A stretch of 46,443 nt of DNA from Acidobacteriota bacterium (GCA_003223255.1 QHYJ01000011.1:28451-74893); one strand, 5' to 3'; counted from the first letter of the stretch, positions 8,313-16,749 are shown. Program-made: numbers and translations. Notes: generated by a model from the letters alone, not told the origin.

Positions 8313-8803
8313 CGCGCGCGCCTCTGCCAAGCCGCCGCCCGGCGGTAGTCTCCGCTTTTTCCGCCAGTTTTTTCGATGAGCACGATATCCGTGATTTCCA
8401 TCCCTTTATCGAGGGCTTTACACATGTCGTAAACCGTGAGGGCTGCGGCAGCCACGGCGACCAGCGCTTCCATTTCCACACCCGTCCGCGCTGCTGTAGT
8501 CACTGCGGATCGCACTTCCACGCCATTCTTGCACAGGCGTGCGGTCACATCAATGTGCGTGAGAGGCAGAGGATGACAAAGAGGTATCCACTCTGCAGTA
8601 CGCTTGGCAGCGGCAATTCCGGCGATCCGCGCCACTTCCAGGGGGTCCCCTTTAGGATTTTTGAGCCGGCGCACGGCTTGCACCACCGCGGGTTTCATCT
8701 TTACGAAGCCCTGGGCCACAGCCGTTCGTGCGCTCACAGCTTTGGCCGACACATCGACCATGCGCACTTCGCCCGTGGCTCGGTAATGCGAGAGCTTGGC
8801 CAT
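8309..8803 (-). CDS. moaC: Cyclic pyranopterin monophosphate synthase
   Basis: Converts the MoaA product to cyclic pyranopterin monophosphate, the first stable intermediate of molybdenum-cofactor synthesis. The protein has 164 residues, of normal length. Signatures are MVDVSAKAVSARTAVAQGFV near the N-terminus, ARIAGIAAAKRTAEWIPLCH, THIDVTARL, TGVEMEALVAVAAAALTVYD, DMCKALDKGMEITDI, and KTGGKSGDYRR at the end. The gene starts 9 bp after moeA and overlaps the response-regulator start by 4 bp, so the three are very likely co-transcribed. moaA is not in the window. Confidence 0.97.
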   Translation of the reverse strand: MAKLSHYRATGEVRMVDVSAKAVSARTAVAQGFVKMKPAVVQAVRRLKNPKGDPLEVARIAGIAAAKRTAEWIPLCHPLPLTHIDVTARLCKNGVEVRSAVTTAARTGVEMEALVAVAAAALTVYDMCKALDKGMEITDIVLIEKTGGKSGDYRRAAAWQRRAR

Positions 8804-8812
8804 CGTCTAAGC

Positions 8813-10024
8813 CTATACGACATCCTTTCTCAGCAAGACCGAAACACGCTCCCCGGCGGCAATCTTTTCGTTCTCTGGCTGCACTACCACAAAGCAATTC
8901 GCTCCCGCCAGCGCAGCAATGTCGCCCGAGCCTCGCCACTTCAGGGCCTTCACTTCAGGCACCGCACCGCGCCATTCGATGCGCGCTGGCAAGAAATGGG
9001 CAAGTCCCGACCTTTCGTTCAGCGAGTCTGCCAGACGCGCTTCGACCAGCGGTAAAGGAAGCGCTTCCGCGCCACTCAGCAATTCGATCGCCGGAGCCAC
9101 AAACAATTGAAAGGTCACCATGGTCGAGACGGGATTACCCGGCAAACCGAACACGGGCTTTCCCTGGCAAATCGCGAATACTGCAGGCTTCCCCGGACGA
9201 ATCGCCACGGCGTCGAAGAAAAACTCCGCCCCCAGCGCTTTTAGCACGCTTTCGACTAGATCGTATTTCCCCATCGAAACGCCGCCGGTCAGCACCAGCG
9301 CGTCTTCCTTCAACCCACGTTCGATTCTTTCTCCCAAGTCTTCCACACGGTCCGCGGCGTTCCCCAGAACCACGGGTTCCCCGCCAACGATTCGAACCTG
9401 TGCAGCAAGCGAGACGCTGTTGCTGTTGCGAATTTGGAATGGACCCGGCTGCTTATCGATGAGAACGACCTCATCCCCCGTTGAGAGGATCGCCAGGCGT
9501 GGCCGCTTCGCGCACTGCAGTCGTCCAGCGCCAACCTGCGCGGCCAGCGCCAACTCCGCGAATCCCAGCCGCATTCCCGGCTTCAGAATGGTTTGCCCGG
9601 CTCGCGCCTCGCTTCCGCGGAGCACAATGTTTTGTCCGGGCGGCGTCTCCCGTTCGAATCGGACGAGTTCCCCTGCCCGTTGCGTATATTCGATCATCAC
9701 GACGGCGTCCGCGCCCGCTGGCACCGCCGCACCCGTCATGATTTGCACACAAGTTCCCTCCGGCAGCGCTTCGGTGACGGCGTCCCCCGCCTTAATTTCC
9801 CCGGCGCACTTGAGCGGTGCGCCCGGCTTGATCTCCTTCGAACGCACGGCGTAGCCGTCACGCGTGGAGCGGTCAAACGGCGGATACTCGCGATCCGTCT
9901 TGACTCCCTGTGCTAGCACCAATCCCAGCGCATCCCACACGCTCACACTTGTGGTCGCACACGGTCCTCGCATCTTTCCGACTTGTTCGATGACCTTCCG
10001 GCGGGCTTCTTCGTAGCTCAGCAT
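8813..10024 (-). CDS. moeA: Molybdopterin molybdenumtransferase
   Basis: Inserts molybdate into adenylylated molybdopterin to give the finished cofactor. The protein has 403 residues, of normal length. The N-terminal part has PPFDRSTRDGYAVRS and the MoeA-typical VQIMTGAAVPAGADAVVMIE. The catalytic third domain has LAILSTGDEVV, VLTGGVSMGKYDLV, and PGKPAVFAICQGKPVFGLPG. Domain IV ends VSVLLRKDVV. It is the first gene of the moeA-moaC-regulator group and is separated from purA by 102 bp. Confidence 0.97.
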   Translation of the reverse strand: MLSYEEARRKVIEQVGKMRGPCATTSVSVWDALGLVLAQGVKTDREYPPFDRSTRDGYAVRSKEIKPGAPLKCAGEIKAGDAVTEALPEGTCVQIMTGAAVPAGADAVVMIEYTQRAGELVRFERETPPGQNIVLRGSEARAGQTILKPGMRLGFAELALAAQVGAGRLQCAKRPRLAILSTGDEVVLIDKQPGPFQIRNSNSVSLAAQVRIVGGEPVVLGNAADRVEDLGERIERGLKEDALVLTGGVSMGKYDLVESVLKALGAEFFFDAVAIRPGKPAVFAICQGKPVFGLPGNPVSTMVTFQLFVAPAIELLSGAEALPLPLVEARLADSLNERSGLAHFLPARIEWRGAVPEVKALKWRGSGDIAALAGANCFVVVQPENEKIAAGERVSVLLRKDVV

Positions 10025-10126
10025 GACATGGCCTTTTCGGGCCCCAATCAGCGGTAAAACCTATGATCCCTTGTAATCTTCTTTTTTTCTTACCCGCCTA
10101 ATTCCTTACCTCTTTCCTTCCTCTTT

Positions 10127-11425
10127 TCACAGCCATTTCGAGAGCAGTGTTCCTGCCGGCACAATCGTGGCGTCGCGCTCCGGTCCCGTCGAAATCATCC
10201 CAATCTCCACTTGGAGAAAATCAGAAATAAACCGCAAATACTCCAGCGCCGCTTTCGGCAGCCTTTCGCCATCCTTCACGCCGTAGGTGGAAGTGCACCA
10301 CCCCGGAAGTGCCTTGTAGTCCGGCGTAACGTGCTCGTACTCTTCCGCGAGCGCGGGCATCTCTTTCAGTGCCTTCCCCTTGTATTTGTAGCCGACGCAG
10401 ATTTGAATCTCGCGCTGCGTATCAAACACATCCAACTTAGTAATCACCAACGAATCGATCCCGTTGATCACCTTCGCGTAACGCAGCACTTGCAAGTCCA
10501 GCCAGCCGCAGCGCCTTGGCCGCCCGGTCACGGCGCCAAATTCTTTTCCGCGGTCGCGCACTTCCTTGGCATCCAGATCCGGCATTTCTGTTGGAAATGG
10601 CCCTCCGCCCACGCGCGTGGTGTACGCTTTGGAAATCCCCAGGACATGCTTGATTTTTGTCGGCGGCACGCCTACGCCGGTAGCCGCGCCGCCTGAAGTA
10701 GCGCTCGAAGAAGTAACGAATGGGTACGTACCATGGTCGATGTCCAACATCGTGCCCTGCGCGCCCTCGAAGAGCACGGACTTCCCTTCCGCCAACGCGC
10801 CATTCAACAGTTCCGCGGTATCACAGATGTAACCGCGAATCTTTTCGCCAAGCTTCAGCGCTTGCTCCACTTCCTGCGAAAAGTCGATATCCGCCCCGTA
10901 CGCGCCTTTTGCCAAGCGGTTCTTTTCGGCCACGACGTGCGCTGCCTTTTTCCGAAACAGCTCCGGCTCCAGCAAATCGCACATACGCAGCCCGCGCCGC
11001 GCCATTTTGTCTTCGTAGGCCGGCCCGATGCCGCGTGAAGTGGTGCCGATTTTGTTGGCGCCGCGTGCTGCTTCCGCGGCTTTGTCCAGTTCGCGGTGAT
11101 AGGGAAAAATTAAGTGCGCGCGGTTGCTCACGTGCAGCCGCCCGCCTACATCCACGCCCGCCTTTGAAAGGGTTTCGATCTCCGCCACAAGTGCTGCGGG
11201 ATCTACCACAACTCCCGTACCGATCACCGCGTGGCGCTTGGGCCGCAAAATTCCACAGGGTATCAGCTGCAGCACGAAGCGATCTTTTCCAATAATGACG
11301 GTATGCCCTGCGTTGTGGCCCCCGGCGACGCGGGCGATGTAATCAAACGAGCCGGACAGGTAGTCGACGACTTTGCCTTTGCCTTCATCGCCCCATTGTG
11401 CGCCTACTACCACGACGGATTTCAT
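10127..11425 (-). CDS. purA: Adenylosuccinate synthetase
   Basis: GTP-dependent synthesis of adenylosuccinate from IMP and aspartate, the first committed step to AMP. I start at 11425 (MKSVVVVGAQWGDEGKGK), because a GGAAAGG-type ribosome site lies just upstream of that ATG and homologues begin there; the frame is open for seven more codons. The protein has 432 residues. Motifs are WGDEGKGK at 11-18, AGGHNAGHTV near 34-43, GTTSRGIGPAYEDK, EGAQGTMLDIDHGTYPFVTS and TTRVGGGPFPTE, with TGRPRRCGWLDL near the end of the core. Confidence 0.98.
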   Translation of the reverse strand: MKSVVVVGAQWGDEGKGKVVDYLSGSFDYIARVAGGHNAGHTVIIGKDRFVLQLIPCGILRPKRHAVIGTGVVVDPAALVAEIETLSKAGVDVGGRLHVSNRAHLIFPYHRELDKAAEAARGANKIGTTSRGIGPAYEDKMARRGLRMCDLLEPELFRKKAAHVVAEKNRLAKGAYGADIDFSQEVEQALKLGEKIRGYICDTAELLNGALAEGKSVLFEGAQGTMLDIDHGTYPFVTSSSATSGGAATGVGVPPTKIKHVLGISKAYTTRVGGGPFPTEMPDLDAKEVRDRGKEFGAVTGRPRRCGWLDLQVLRYAKVINGIDSLVITKLDVFDTQREIQICVGYKYKGKALKEMPALAEEYEHVTPDYKALPGWCTSTYGVKDGERLPKAALEYLRFISDFLQVEIGMISTGPERDATIVPAGTLLSKWL

Positions 11426-11605
11426 GCTGACCTTTCCCGTATCCACACTTCCGCGCCGTGCTGCTCACTTCGCCTTAACTTCTAGGGATTTCACAACGAA
11501 CGGCAAGTTCTTATCGTAAGCTGGCACCGCCCCCAACGCAAGCCGACGGGCTGCGCCGGCTGCGCCGCGACATCACAAACTCAATTCTCAGCCATGTCTT
11601 AATGC

Positions 11606-11611
11606 TATAAT
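11606..11611 (+). promoter_or_regulatory. Candidate -10 box (TATAAT) for the SnoaL-like gene
   Basis: A perfect TATAAT lies 25 bp before the ATG at 11637. No good -35 hexamer was found at 16-18 bp upstream. A ribosome site GAGAGGTG follows at about 11625-11632. Moderate support only. Confidence 0.4.
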
Positions 11612-11636
11612 CCCCTCCCCGCGCGAGAGGTGAATC

Positions 11637-12194
11637 ATGAAAAAAGCTCTCGGTCTCTTCCTCTTTGCCGGACTGTTTGGGATGCTGGCATTCGCTAAGA
11701 GTCAGAAAGGCCTCAGGAGGCAAGACGAGGAGGCGCTCCGAAAAATCGAAGCGCAAACTGCTCAATTTGAGCAGCAAAATGATGCGTCCAAAATGGGGGC
11801 GCTCGCCGATGACTGGGTGTGTCTTGTGGAGGGCAGCAGAAAGGCCCTCTCTAAGGCGGAGTTTCAACAAAACGTGAAACACAATTTTGCGGCCAACGAC
11901 AAAGGCCCGAGTCCATTCACAATCGAAAAAAAGAACATGCGGGTGGATTTGTTTGGCGACACCGCTGTCGTGACTTACATCAAGGAATACCGGCAGACGG
12001 CCGACCCGTCGAAGTTCTTCGACGAAGATGATACGGATGTTTTCACGCGCTCTTTTAAAGGATGGCGTTTGCGGCTGACGAAGATCGCTCCCGCCCCCGC
12101 GCCGCAGCCTGCGTCAAACTGGCCACCCGTCACGTTCTTCCGTTGGCACGGGCTAAGTCCGCGTATCGAAAGCAGTTCACGACGTGGTCATTGA
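11637..12194 (+). CDS. Exported SnoaL-like/DUF4440-type small protein
   Basis: The protein has 185 residues. It begins with a clear signal peptide (MKKALGLFLFAGLFGMLAFA) and continues as an alpha-helix (EALRKIEAQTAQFEQQ). The fold-typical pieces come next: ALADDWVCLVEGSRKALSKA, MRVDLFGDTAVVTYIKEYRQ, and FTRSFKGWRLRLTKIAP. This pattern (helix, then a sheet with TAVVTY and W-x-L) matches the NTF2-like SnoaL/DUF4440 group, whose members are often of unknown function. The last about 30 residues follow a PAPAPQPAS linker and overlap the convergent tag gene by 65 bp, so the true C-terminus may be weakly constrained. Substrate unknown. Confidence 0.72.
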   Translation: MKKALGLFLFAGLFGMLAFAKSQKGLRRQDEEALRKIEAQTAQFEQQNDASKMGALADDWVCLVEGSRKALSKAEFQQNVKHNFAANDKGPSPFTIEKKNMRVDLFGDTAVVTYIKEYRQTADPSKFFDEDDTDVFTRSFKGWRLRLTKIAPAPAPQPASNWPPVTFFRWHGLSPRIESSSRRGH

Positions 12195-12729
12195 CCATGC
12201 CCGTGGCTTGCATCAATGCGTAGCAAATTGTCGAGCCAACAAACCGGAACCCTCGTTTCTGTAAGTCCTTGCTCAAGGCATCCGATTGCGGCGTCTTCGT
12301 GGGAACTTGTTTGCGCGTCTTCCAGGCATTCTGCATGGGGCGACCGTCGACGAAGCGCCAAACGTAGCCGTCAAACGATCCAAACTCTTCTCGCACCGTC
12401 ATGAACGCCCCCGCATTCTCAATCGCCGCGTCGATCTTCAATTTGTTGCGGATGATTCCCGGATCGCGGAGCAGTTCCCGCACTTTCTTCTTGTCGTACC
12501 GCGCCACTTTCTCCGGATCGAATCCGTCAAATACATCGCGGTACCGCGCGCGCTTCCGCAGAATCGTATCCCAGCTCAGTCCCGCCTGCGCCCCTTCCAA
12601 AATCAAGAACTCGAACCATTTCTTTTCGTCGTGCACCGGCACACCCCATTCCTGGTCATGATAAGCAATGTTGAGTTCACTCCGCGCCCAGTGGCACCGC
12701 GCCAGACCCGATTCGCGAGATTTCTTCAT
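12130..12729 (-). CDS. tag: DNA-3-methyladenine glycosylase I
   Basis: Base-excision repair enzyme of the HhH superfamily that removes 3-methyladenine. The protein has 199 residues, of normal length. Zinc-ligand pattern of the Tag family: Cys12 in ARCHWA, His24 in AYHDQEWG, and a C-terminal His and Cys in MVNDHVVNCFR. The catalytic-pocket region FLILEGAQAGLSWDTILRKR and the C-terminal FRFVGSTICYALMQATG are conserved. It is transcribed toward the SnoaL-like gene and overlaps its 3' end. A second, unrelated alkyl-adenine glycosylase lies at 36.2 kb. Confidence 0.96.
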   Translation of the reverse strand: MKKSRESGLARCHWARSELNIAYHDQEWGVPVHDEKKWFEFLILEGAQAGLSWDTILRKRARYRDVFDGFDPEKVARYDKKKVRELLRDPGIIRNKLKIDAAIENAGAFMTVREEFGSFDGYVWRFVDGRPMQNAWKTRKQVPTKTPQSDALSKDLQKRGFRFVGSTICYALMQATGMVNDHVVNCFRYADLARANGRT

Positions 12730-12784
12730 TTTCGGTCCTTCGCACTAAGAGTGTGGGGATGGCGGACCAATCCAAAAGTCCGAT

Positions 12785-12824
12785 CAAAAAGAAAAAACGT
12801 GCCGCCTCTTCTCTTGCAGCACGT
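12785..12824 (-). terminator. Rho-independent terminator of trxA
   Basis: On the minus strand, ACGTGCTGC, a 10-nt loop, and GCGGCACGT form a 9-bp stem with one mismatch. It is followed directly by TTTTTTCTTTTT. It begins 25 bp after the trxA stop. Confidence 0.85.
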
Positions 12825-12848
12825 CTTCAATCTGTAGGTTCTTGGAAT

Positions 12849-13187
12849 TTACGCCACGTGGCGGTCCAGTGCTTTGGTGATCTGCTCCTTCGGTACCGCC
12901 CCAACAATCTGTTCCACCACCTGCCCATTCTTGAACACAAGGAGCGTGGGGATTCCGCGAATGTTGTAACGCCCCGCGGAATTCATCGCTTCATCCACGT
13001 TCAGCTTCATCACTTTCAGCTTGCCTTCGTAGTCGTGCGCGATTTCGGCAACCGTGGGCGCCAGCATATGACACGGCCGGCACCATTCGGCCCAGAAATC
13101 CACCATGACTGGTTTGGAATTGCTCGCGGCCAGCACTTCCGTCTCGAAATTTCCGTCGGTCGCCGCTGGAATGGAATTGTCTGCCAT
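12849..13187 (-). CDS. trxA: Thioredoxin with an atypical CRPC active site
   Basis: Small redox protein, 112 residues with the normal thioredoxin fold length. The active-site segment reads VDFWAEWCRPCHMLAP, with redox cysteines at 36 and 39. The residue between them and the proline is Arg instead of the usual Gly (WCGPC), and the following Lys is His. The cis-proline loop GIPTLLVFKNGQVV and the core KLKVMKLNVDE are normal. It stands alone, downstream of glgA on the same strand, and ends in a clear terminator. The CxxC centre changes are expected to alter redox potential or partner choice; that is inference. Confidence 0.93.
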   Translation of the reverse strand: MADNSIPAATDGNFETEVLAASNSKPVMVDFWAEWCRPCHMLAPTVAEIAHDYEGKLKVMKLNVDEAMNSAGRYNIRGIPTLLVFKNGQVVEQIVGAVPKEQITKALDRHVA

Positions 13188-13244
13188 GACCTTTGTTCTC
13201 AGCGGTCGCCGATTCCGGCTCCCGCCTATCTCTCCTTTGTCAAT

Positions 13245-13430
13245 TTAATTAGATGTTCGAGCAGGCTTTTGGTTTCTCCCTGCCTGCTGCCCCGATCCTT
13301 GTGGAGCTTCTCCAACCTCTTCAGGGGCTTGCTCCGAATTTTGCGGGGGCTGCCTCGATTCCTGAGGGTCTTGCTCCAAACTTTGGATACTTTGCCCCGA
13401 GCCTTCAGCACCCTGCCCTGAGTCTTGAGC
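13245..13430 (-). other. Gln/Pro/Glu-rich reading frame continuing past the glgA stop
   Basis: In the +1 frame relative to the end of glgA the DNA stays open for about 60 codons to a TAA at 13247-13245. It encodes a low-complexity tail (GQSIQSLEQDPQESRQPPQN, then SEQAPEEVGEAPQGSGQQ). The DNA has internal near-repeats such as GGAGCAAG followed by CCC. No start codon of its own was seen. It may be a former extension of glgA displaced by a frameshift, or chance openness in GC-rich DNA. A competing 61-residue basic ORF occupies a third frame. Confidence 0.25.
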
Positions 13431-15075
13431 CGTCTTCTTTCTCTAGGTCCGATTGTTCCGGCCCTTGAAAAACCTTCCCGCCCCCCGGAGCGGATCGTCC
13501 CACAACCTTGGCTGCCTTCTTGGCTACGCGGCGCGATGACCGCTCGCTCTCCGCTTCCTTCTCCGCCTTCTCTACCCGCTCCGCCGTCTCTACCTTTTCG
13601 ACCTTTTCTACCTTTTGCACCATGGGCGCGAATCCGCGGGTCACCCGCGCTGCTTCATACAAGTTCGCGTATTCCCTGGCCGGCCCCTTCCAGGAGAAAT
13701 CCTTGGCCATGCCGTTTAACTGGATGCGTCTCCAGATTCTCTCGTCCATGTAATGATGCAACGCCTGCCGCACTGCATACAAGAGCGCCTCTCCGGAATA
13801 CTCGTAGAACTTGAATCCCGTCCCCGTGCCGTGCTCTACGTTAAACGGCTCGATACTGTCGTCCAGCCCGCCTGTCGCCCGCACAATCGGCACCGTACCG
13901 TATTTCAAACTGTACATCTGATTCAAGCCCGAAGGCTCGTAACGCGACGGCATGAGAAACATGTCCGCGCCCGCCTCCACTTTGTGCGCCAGCACATTGT
14001 CGTATGCGACTTTCAACCCCACGCGGCCCGGATACGTCGCCGCCAAAGCAGTAAACAGCTTTTCATACTTGCGATCGCCCGTACCGAGCACCACCAGCAC
14101 CAAATCTTCCTTCATCAGCTCGTGCGCTTTCGCCGCGATTAAATCGAATCCCTTCTGGTCCGCGAAGCGCGACACGATTCCAATCACGGGCTGCTCCAGA
14201 TGCTCGTGAGGCAGTCCAAACGCGTCCAGCAACTCTTGTTTGCAAACTTGCTTTCCGCTCAAATCCTTTGCCGAGTAATTCGCTGCAATCAGCGGATCTT
14301 TCGCCGGATTCCACGCCGTATAGTCCACGCCGTTCAAAATTCCTATCAGCCGGTCCGCGCGCTTTCTGGCCACGCCATCCAGTCCGTGGCCGAATTCCCT
14401 GGTCTGGACCTCCTGCGCGTACTTCCGGCTCACCGTGGTCAAATAATCCGAATAAACTAGTCCACCCTTCATAAGGTTTACGCTGCCGTAAAACTCGAGG
14501 CCCTCGGGATGAAACACCGTTGGCGGCAGACCCACGCGCTCCAGCACATCTCGCGTGAATTGCCCGTGATACCCCATATTGTGAATGGTGAACACCACCG
14601 GGATGTTCTTCACCAGCGGATCGTCGCTATACGACGTCCTTAGTAGCACGGGAACCAGCGCCGATTGCCAGTCGTGGCAGTGAAATACGTCCGCCGGCCA
14701 AATTTGCTTGGCCACTTCAATGGCCACGCGGCAAAACTCCGCGTAGCGCTCTGCGTTGTCCGGATAATCTTTCCCGCCGGTTCCGTAGAGTCCTTCACGG
14801 TCAAAATAAGCGGCATCATCCACGAAGAAATACCGCACTCCGCCCAAAACCGCGCCATCGGCTATCGCCGGGAAGCGCAGCCGTGCGCCGCCCATCGGAA
14901 TCGTCAGGCTCGGAATCACCACCGCCGATGCTTTGGTCCCCCGGTAGCGCGGCAAAACCACCGCCACTTCGTGGCCTTGCGCCACCAGCGCCGTTGGCAG
15001 CGCTTCAATCACGTCCGCCAGGCCGCCCGTCTTCGAAAACGGCAGCCCTTCCGATGCCACAAACAAAATTCTCAT
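13405..15075 (-). CDS. glgA: Glycogen synthase (GT5 family)
   Basis: Transfers glucose from a nucleotide-sugar donor to a growing alpha-1,4-glucan. I start at 15075 (MRILFVASEGLPFSKTGGLA), since the substrate-binding K-T-G-G motif at 15-18 should be close to the N-terminus; the frame opens 8 codons earlier. The protein has 556 residues against about 480 for typical enzymes. GT5 features: FVDDAAYFDREGLYG, FHCHDWQSALVPVLLR, FTIHNMGYHGQF, GIVSRFADQKGFDLI, LMPSRYEPSGLNQMYSLKYG, and ATGGLDDSI. After about residue 485 comes a non-catalytic charged tail with repeated KVEKVEKVE units and a basic stretch. No other glycogen genes are adjacent. Confidence 0.95.
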   Translation of the reverse strand: MRILFVASEGLPFSKTGGLADVIEALPTALVAQGHEVAVVLPRYRGTKASAVVIPSLTIPMGGARLRFPAIADGAVLGGVRYFFVDDAAYFDREGLYGTGGKDYPDNAERYAEFCRVAIEVAKQIWPADVFHCHDWQSALVPVLLRTSYSDDPLVKNIPVVFTIHNMGYHGQFTRDVLERVGLPPTVFHPEGLEFYGSVNLMKGGLVYSDYLTTVSRKYAQEVQTREFGHGLDGVARKRADRLIGILNGVDYTAWNPAKDPLIAANYSAKDLSGKQVCKQELLDAFGLPHEHLEQPVIGIVSRFADQKGFDLIAAKAHELMKEDLVLVVLGTGDRKYEKLFTALAATYPGRVGLKVAYDNVLAHKVEAGADMFLMPSRYEPSGLNQMYSLKYGTVPIVRATGGLDDSIEPFNVEHGTGTGFKFYEYSGEALLYAVRQALHHYMDERIWRRIQLNGMAKDFSWKGPAREYANLYEAARVTRGFAPMVQKVEKVEKVETAERVEKAEKEAESERSSRRVAKKAAKVVGRSAPGGGKVFQGPEQSDLEKEDGSRLRAGC

Positions 15076-15162
15076 GGATGGCCCATTACACTTGCCCATC
15101 CATTTTACGGTACTTCTCCGTCGTCTGCTCCATTACTTGCGAGCAGGGCTTACCGCCTTTTT

Positions 15163-15447
15163 TCACGATGCGGCCGCAGAAGATTTCTTCCCCTGATACG
15201 TCCCTGGAATCGCCCGCAACGAAACCGCCAGGCGATTCCACGAATTGATCGCTACCACCGCAAATGTCAGATCCAACAGTTCCTTTTCACTGAAATGCTT
15301 CCGCACCTCTTCGTACACTTCATCCGGCACGTGCGTTTGCGAAACCAGCGTCACCGCCTCCGTCCAATCCAGCGCCGCGCGTTCCCGCTCGCTGTAGAAC
15401 GGCGTTTCGCGCCACGCATTCAGCGCGTACAAGCGATGCTCGCTCTC
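15163..15447 (-). pseudogene. 3' fragment of an AhpD/carboxymuconolactone decarboxylase-like gene
   Basis: The last about 95 residues of a 281-residue frame are not permease-like. LYALNAWRETPFYSERERAA, then LDWTEAVTLVSQTHVPDEVY, then FSEKELLDLTFAVVAINSWN match the C-terminal half of AhpD-like alkylhydroperoxidase/carboxymuconolactone decarboxylase proteins. The N-terminal half of such proteins, which carries the catalytic CxxC, is absent. The fragment is joined in frame to a permease fragment upstream, so a deletion has probably removed the end of one gene and the start of the other. Any product would lack peroxidase activity. Confidence 0.75.
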
Positions 15448-16366
15448 TTCCAGCGCCCGCTCGAGAAAAACGCCTGGCCGCATGCGTCCCAGCACGGCCA
15501 GCCAGCCGGTGTAGTCGTTGAGTAGCAAATCAGCGTCGGGTTCCAGTGCCTTTTGCATCGTTACCGGCGCCCAAAACGCGCTGGGCCAGGGATCGAGCCC
15601 GCGAAAGCCCGGCGCGGCAACGCCAATCACCACAAATTTCGCGCGATTCAAAGAAATACTTTTCCCCACAACCAACGGATCCGCGCCGAATCGCGTTCGC
15701 CACAGATCGTCGCTCAGAACCGCGACGGGGCTTGCACCGGGGGCGCTGCAATCCGCCTCCACGAAGGTTCGCCCCAACGCCGGGCGCTCTCGCAGGACGT
15801 CAAAGAAATTGCAGGAAGTTTCTGCCCCCATGACTTGACTGGGGCTCTCTCCCCCGAGCGTCGCTTCCAGAAACGGCGCATACGCAAGCATCCCGGAGAA
15901 GAAATGATTGCTCGCCCGATAGTTTTTGTATTCGGAGTAGGAAAACATCCCCGGCTCGCCGTGAACGTTGCGCCTGAATTTGCCGTGGAAAGTCTGATCC
16001 ACGCTCACAATTTGGTCCGCTCTGGGAACGGGAAAAAATTCCGGTGTTCACCCCGATTCCCAGCGCGATCGCCAGAACCGCCACCGCCGTAAACCCCGGA
16101 TTCTTCGCCAGCGCCCTCGCTCCGTACCGCAGATCGCGCCAAGTGCTTTCCAGCGAGACAAAACTCCACGCTTCCCGGCACGCTTCCTTGATGCGCGTGA
16201 CGTTGCCGAAGTGCCGTCGCGCCGCGTACCGCGCCTCCTCTCCCTCAATCCCCCGCTCGCGGTTCTTCTCTTCGCGCATCGCCAGATGAAACGCAAGCTC
16301 GTCCTCCAAGTCGCGGTCGAGCTGCTTGGTCTGGAACAGCGCCTTCACTCTCATCCAGTAGCTCAT
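15447..16366 (-). pseudogene. Truncated, frameshifted ADOP-type (MacB/FtsX-like) permease
   Basis: The N-terminal part starts at 16366 ([20 protein letters not shown]) and shows the helical leader and first membrane segment of acidobacterial ADOP permeases ([20 protein letters not shown]). At about 16045 the frame breaks at a T6 run. The continuation in the second frame ([15 protein letters not shown], then [20 protein letters not shown]) is the extracytoplasmic MacB-like domain, apparently after loss of about 20 codons. The domain runs to about MRPGVFLERA and is then joined to the AhpD-like tail. Full-length relatives have about 800 residues with four helices; only the first helix remains. 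It lies 38 bp after padR, the usual regulator of such permeases. Confidence 0.8.
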
Positions 16367-16404
16367 GGAATGCTCCTAATCCCCGGTCCCCATTCCCTAG
16401 CCCC

Positions 16405-16734
16405 TCACGCAATTTGCATCACTCTCGCGATCGCCCGGGACATCCGCCGCCAATACTCGGTCTCTTCGGCCAGTTTCTTGCGCCCCGCCGCCGTCAGCGA
16501 ATAATACTTAGCCCGACGGTTGTTCGCCGACGTTCCCCACTCCGCGGATAGCCACCCCTTCAGCTCCAGCCGATGGAGCGCCGGGTACAGTGCACCCTCT
16601 TCCACGTGCAGGACGTCGTTCGAGCTTTCATGGATCCATTCCGCAACGCCATACCCGTGCTTCGCCCCGCGAGCCAACGCCTTCAGCACCAGCATATCCA
16701 GCGTTCCCTGCAACAGATCGGCCTCTTTTTCCAT
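16405..16734 (-). CDS. PadR-family transcriptional regulator
   Basis: Small winged-helix repressor of 109 residues from the ATG at 16734 (MEKEADLLQGTLDMLVLKAL), which has GGAG about 8 nt upstream; ATG 16746 is an alternative. The core GTLDMLVLKALARGAKHGYG, EEGALYPALHRLELKGWL, and AKYYSLTAAGRKKL are diagnostic of PadR. The short C-terminal helix EEYW-like segment (EETEYWRRMSRAIARVM) mediates dimerisation in the family. It is followed by the broken ADOP permease, the common acidobacterial arrangement of padR with an ABC-type permease, so it probably regulated that gene and itself. Confidence 0.93.
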   Translation of the reverse strand: MEKEADLLQGTLDMLVLKALARGAKHGYGVAEWIHESSNDVLHVEEGALYPALHRLELKGWLSAEWGTSANNRRAKYYSLTAAGRKKLAEETEYWRRMSRAIARVMQIA

Positions 16735-16749
16735 GCCTACTCCCATATG

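Noticed and set aside
13226-13411. A 61-residue basic ORF downstream of glgA
   Set aside because: It lies in repetitive low-complexity DNA with a competing frame, and has no ribosome site or family match.
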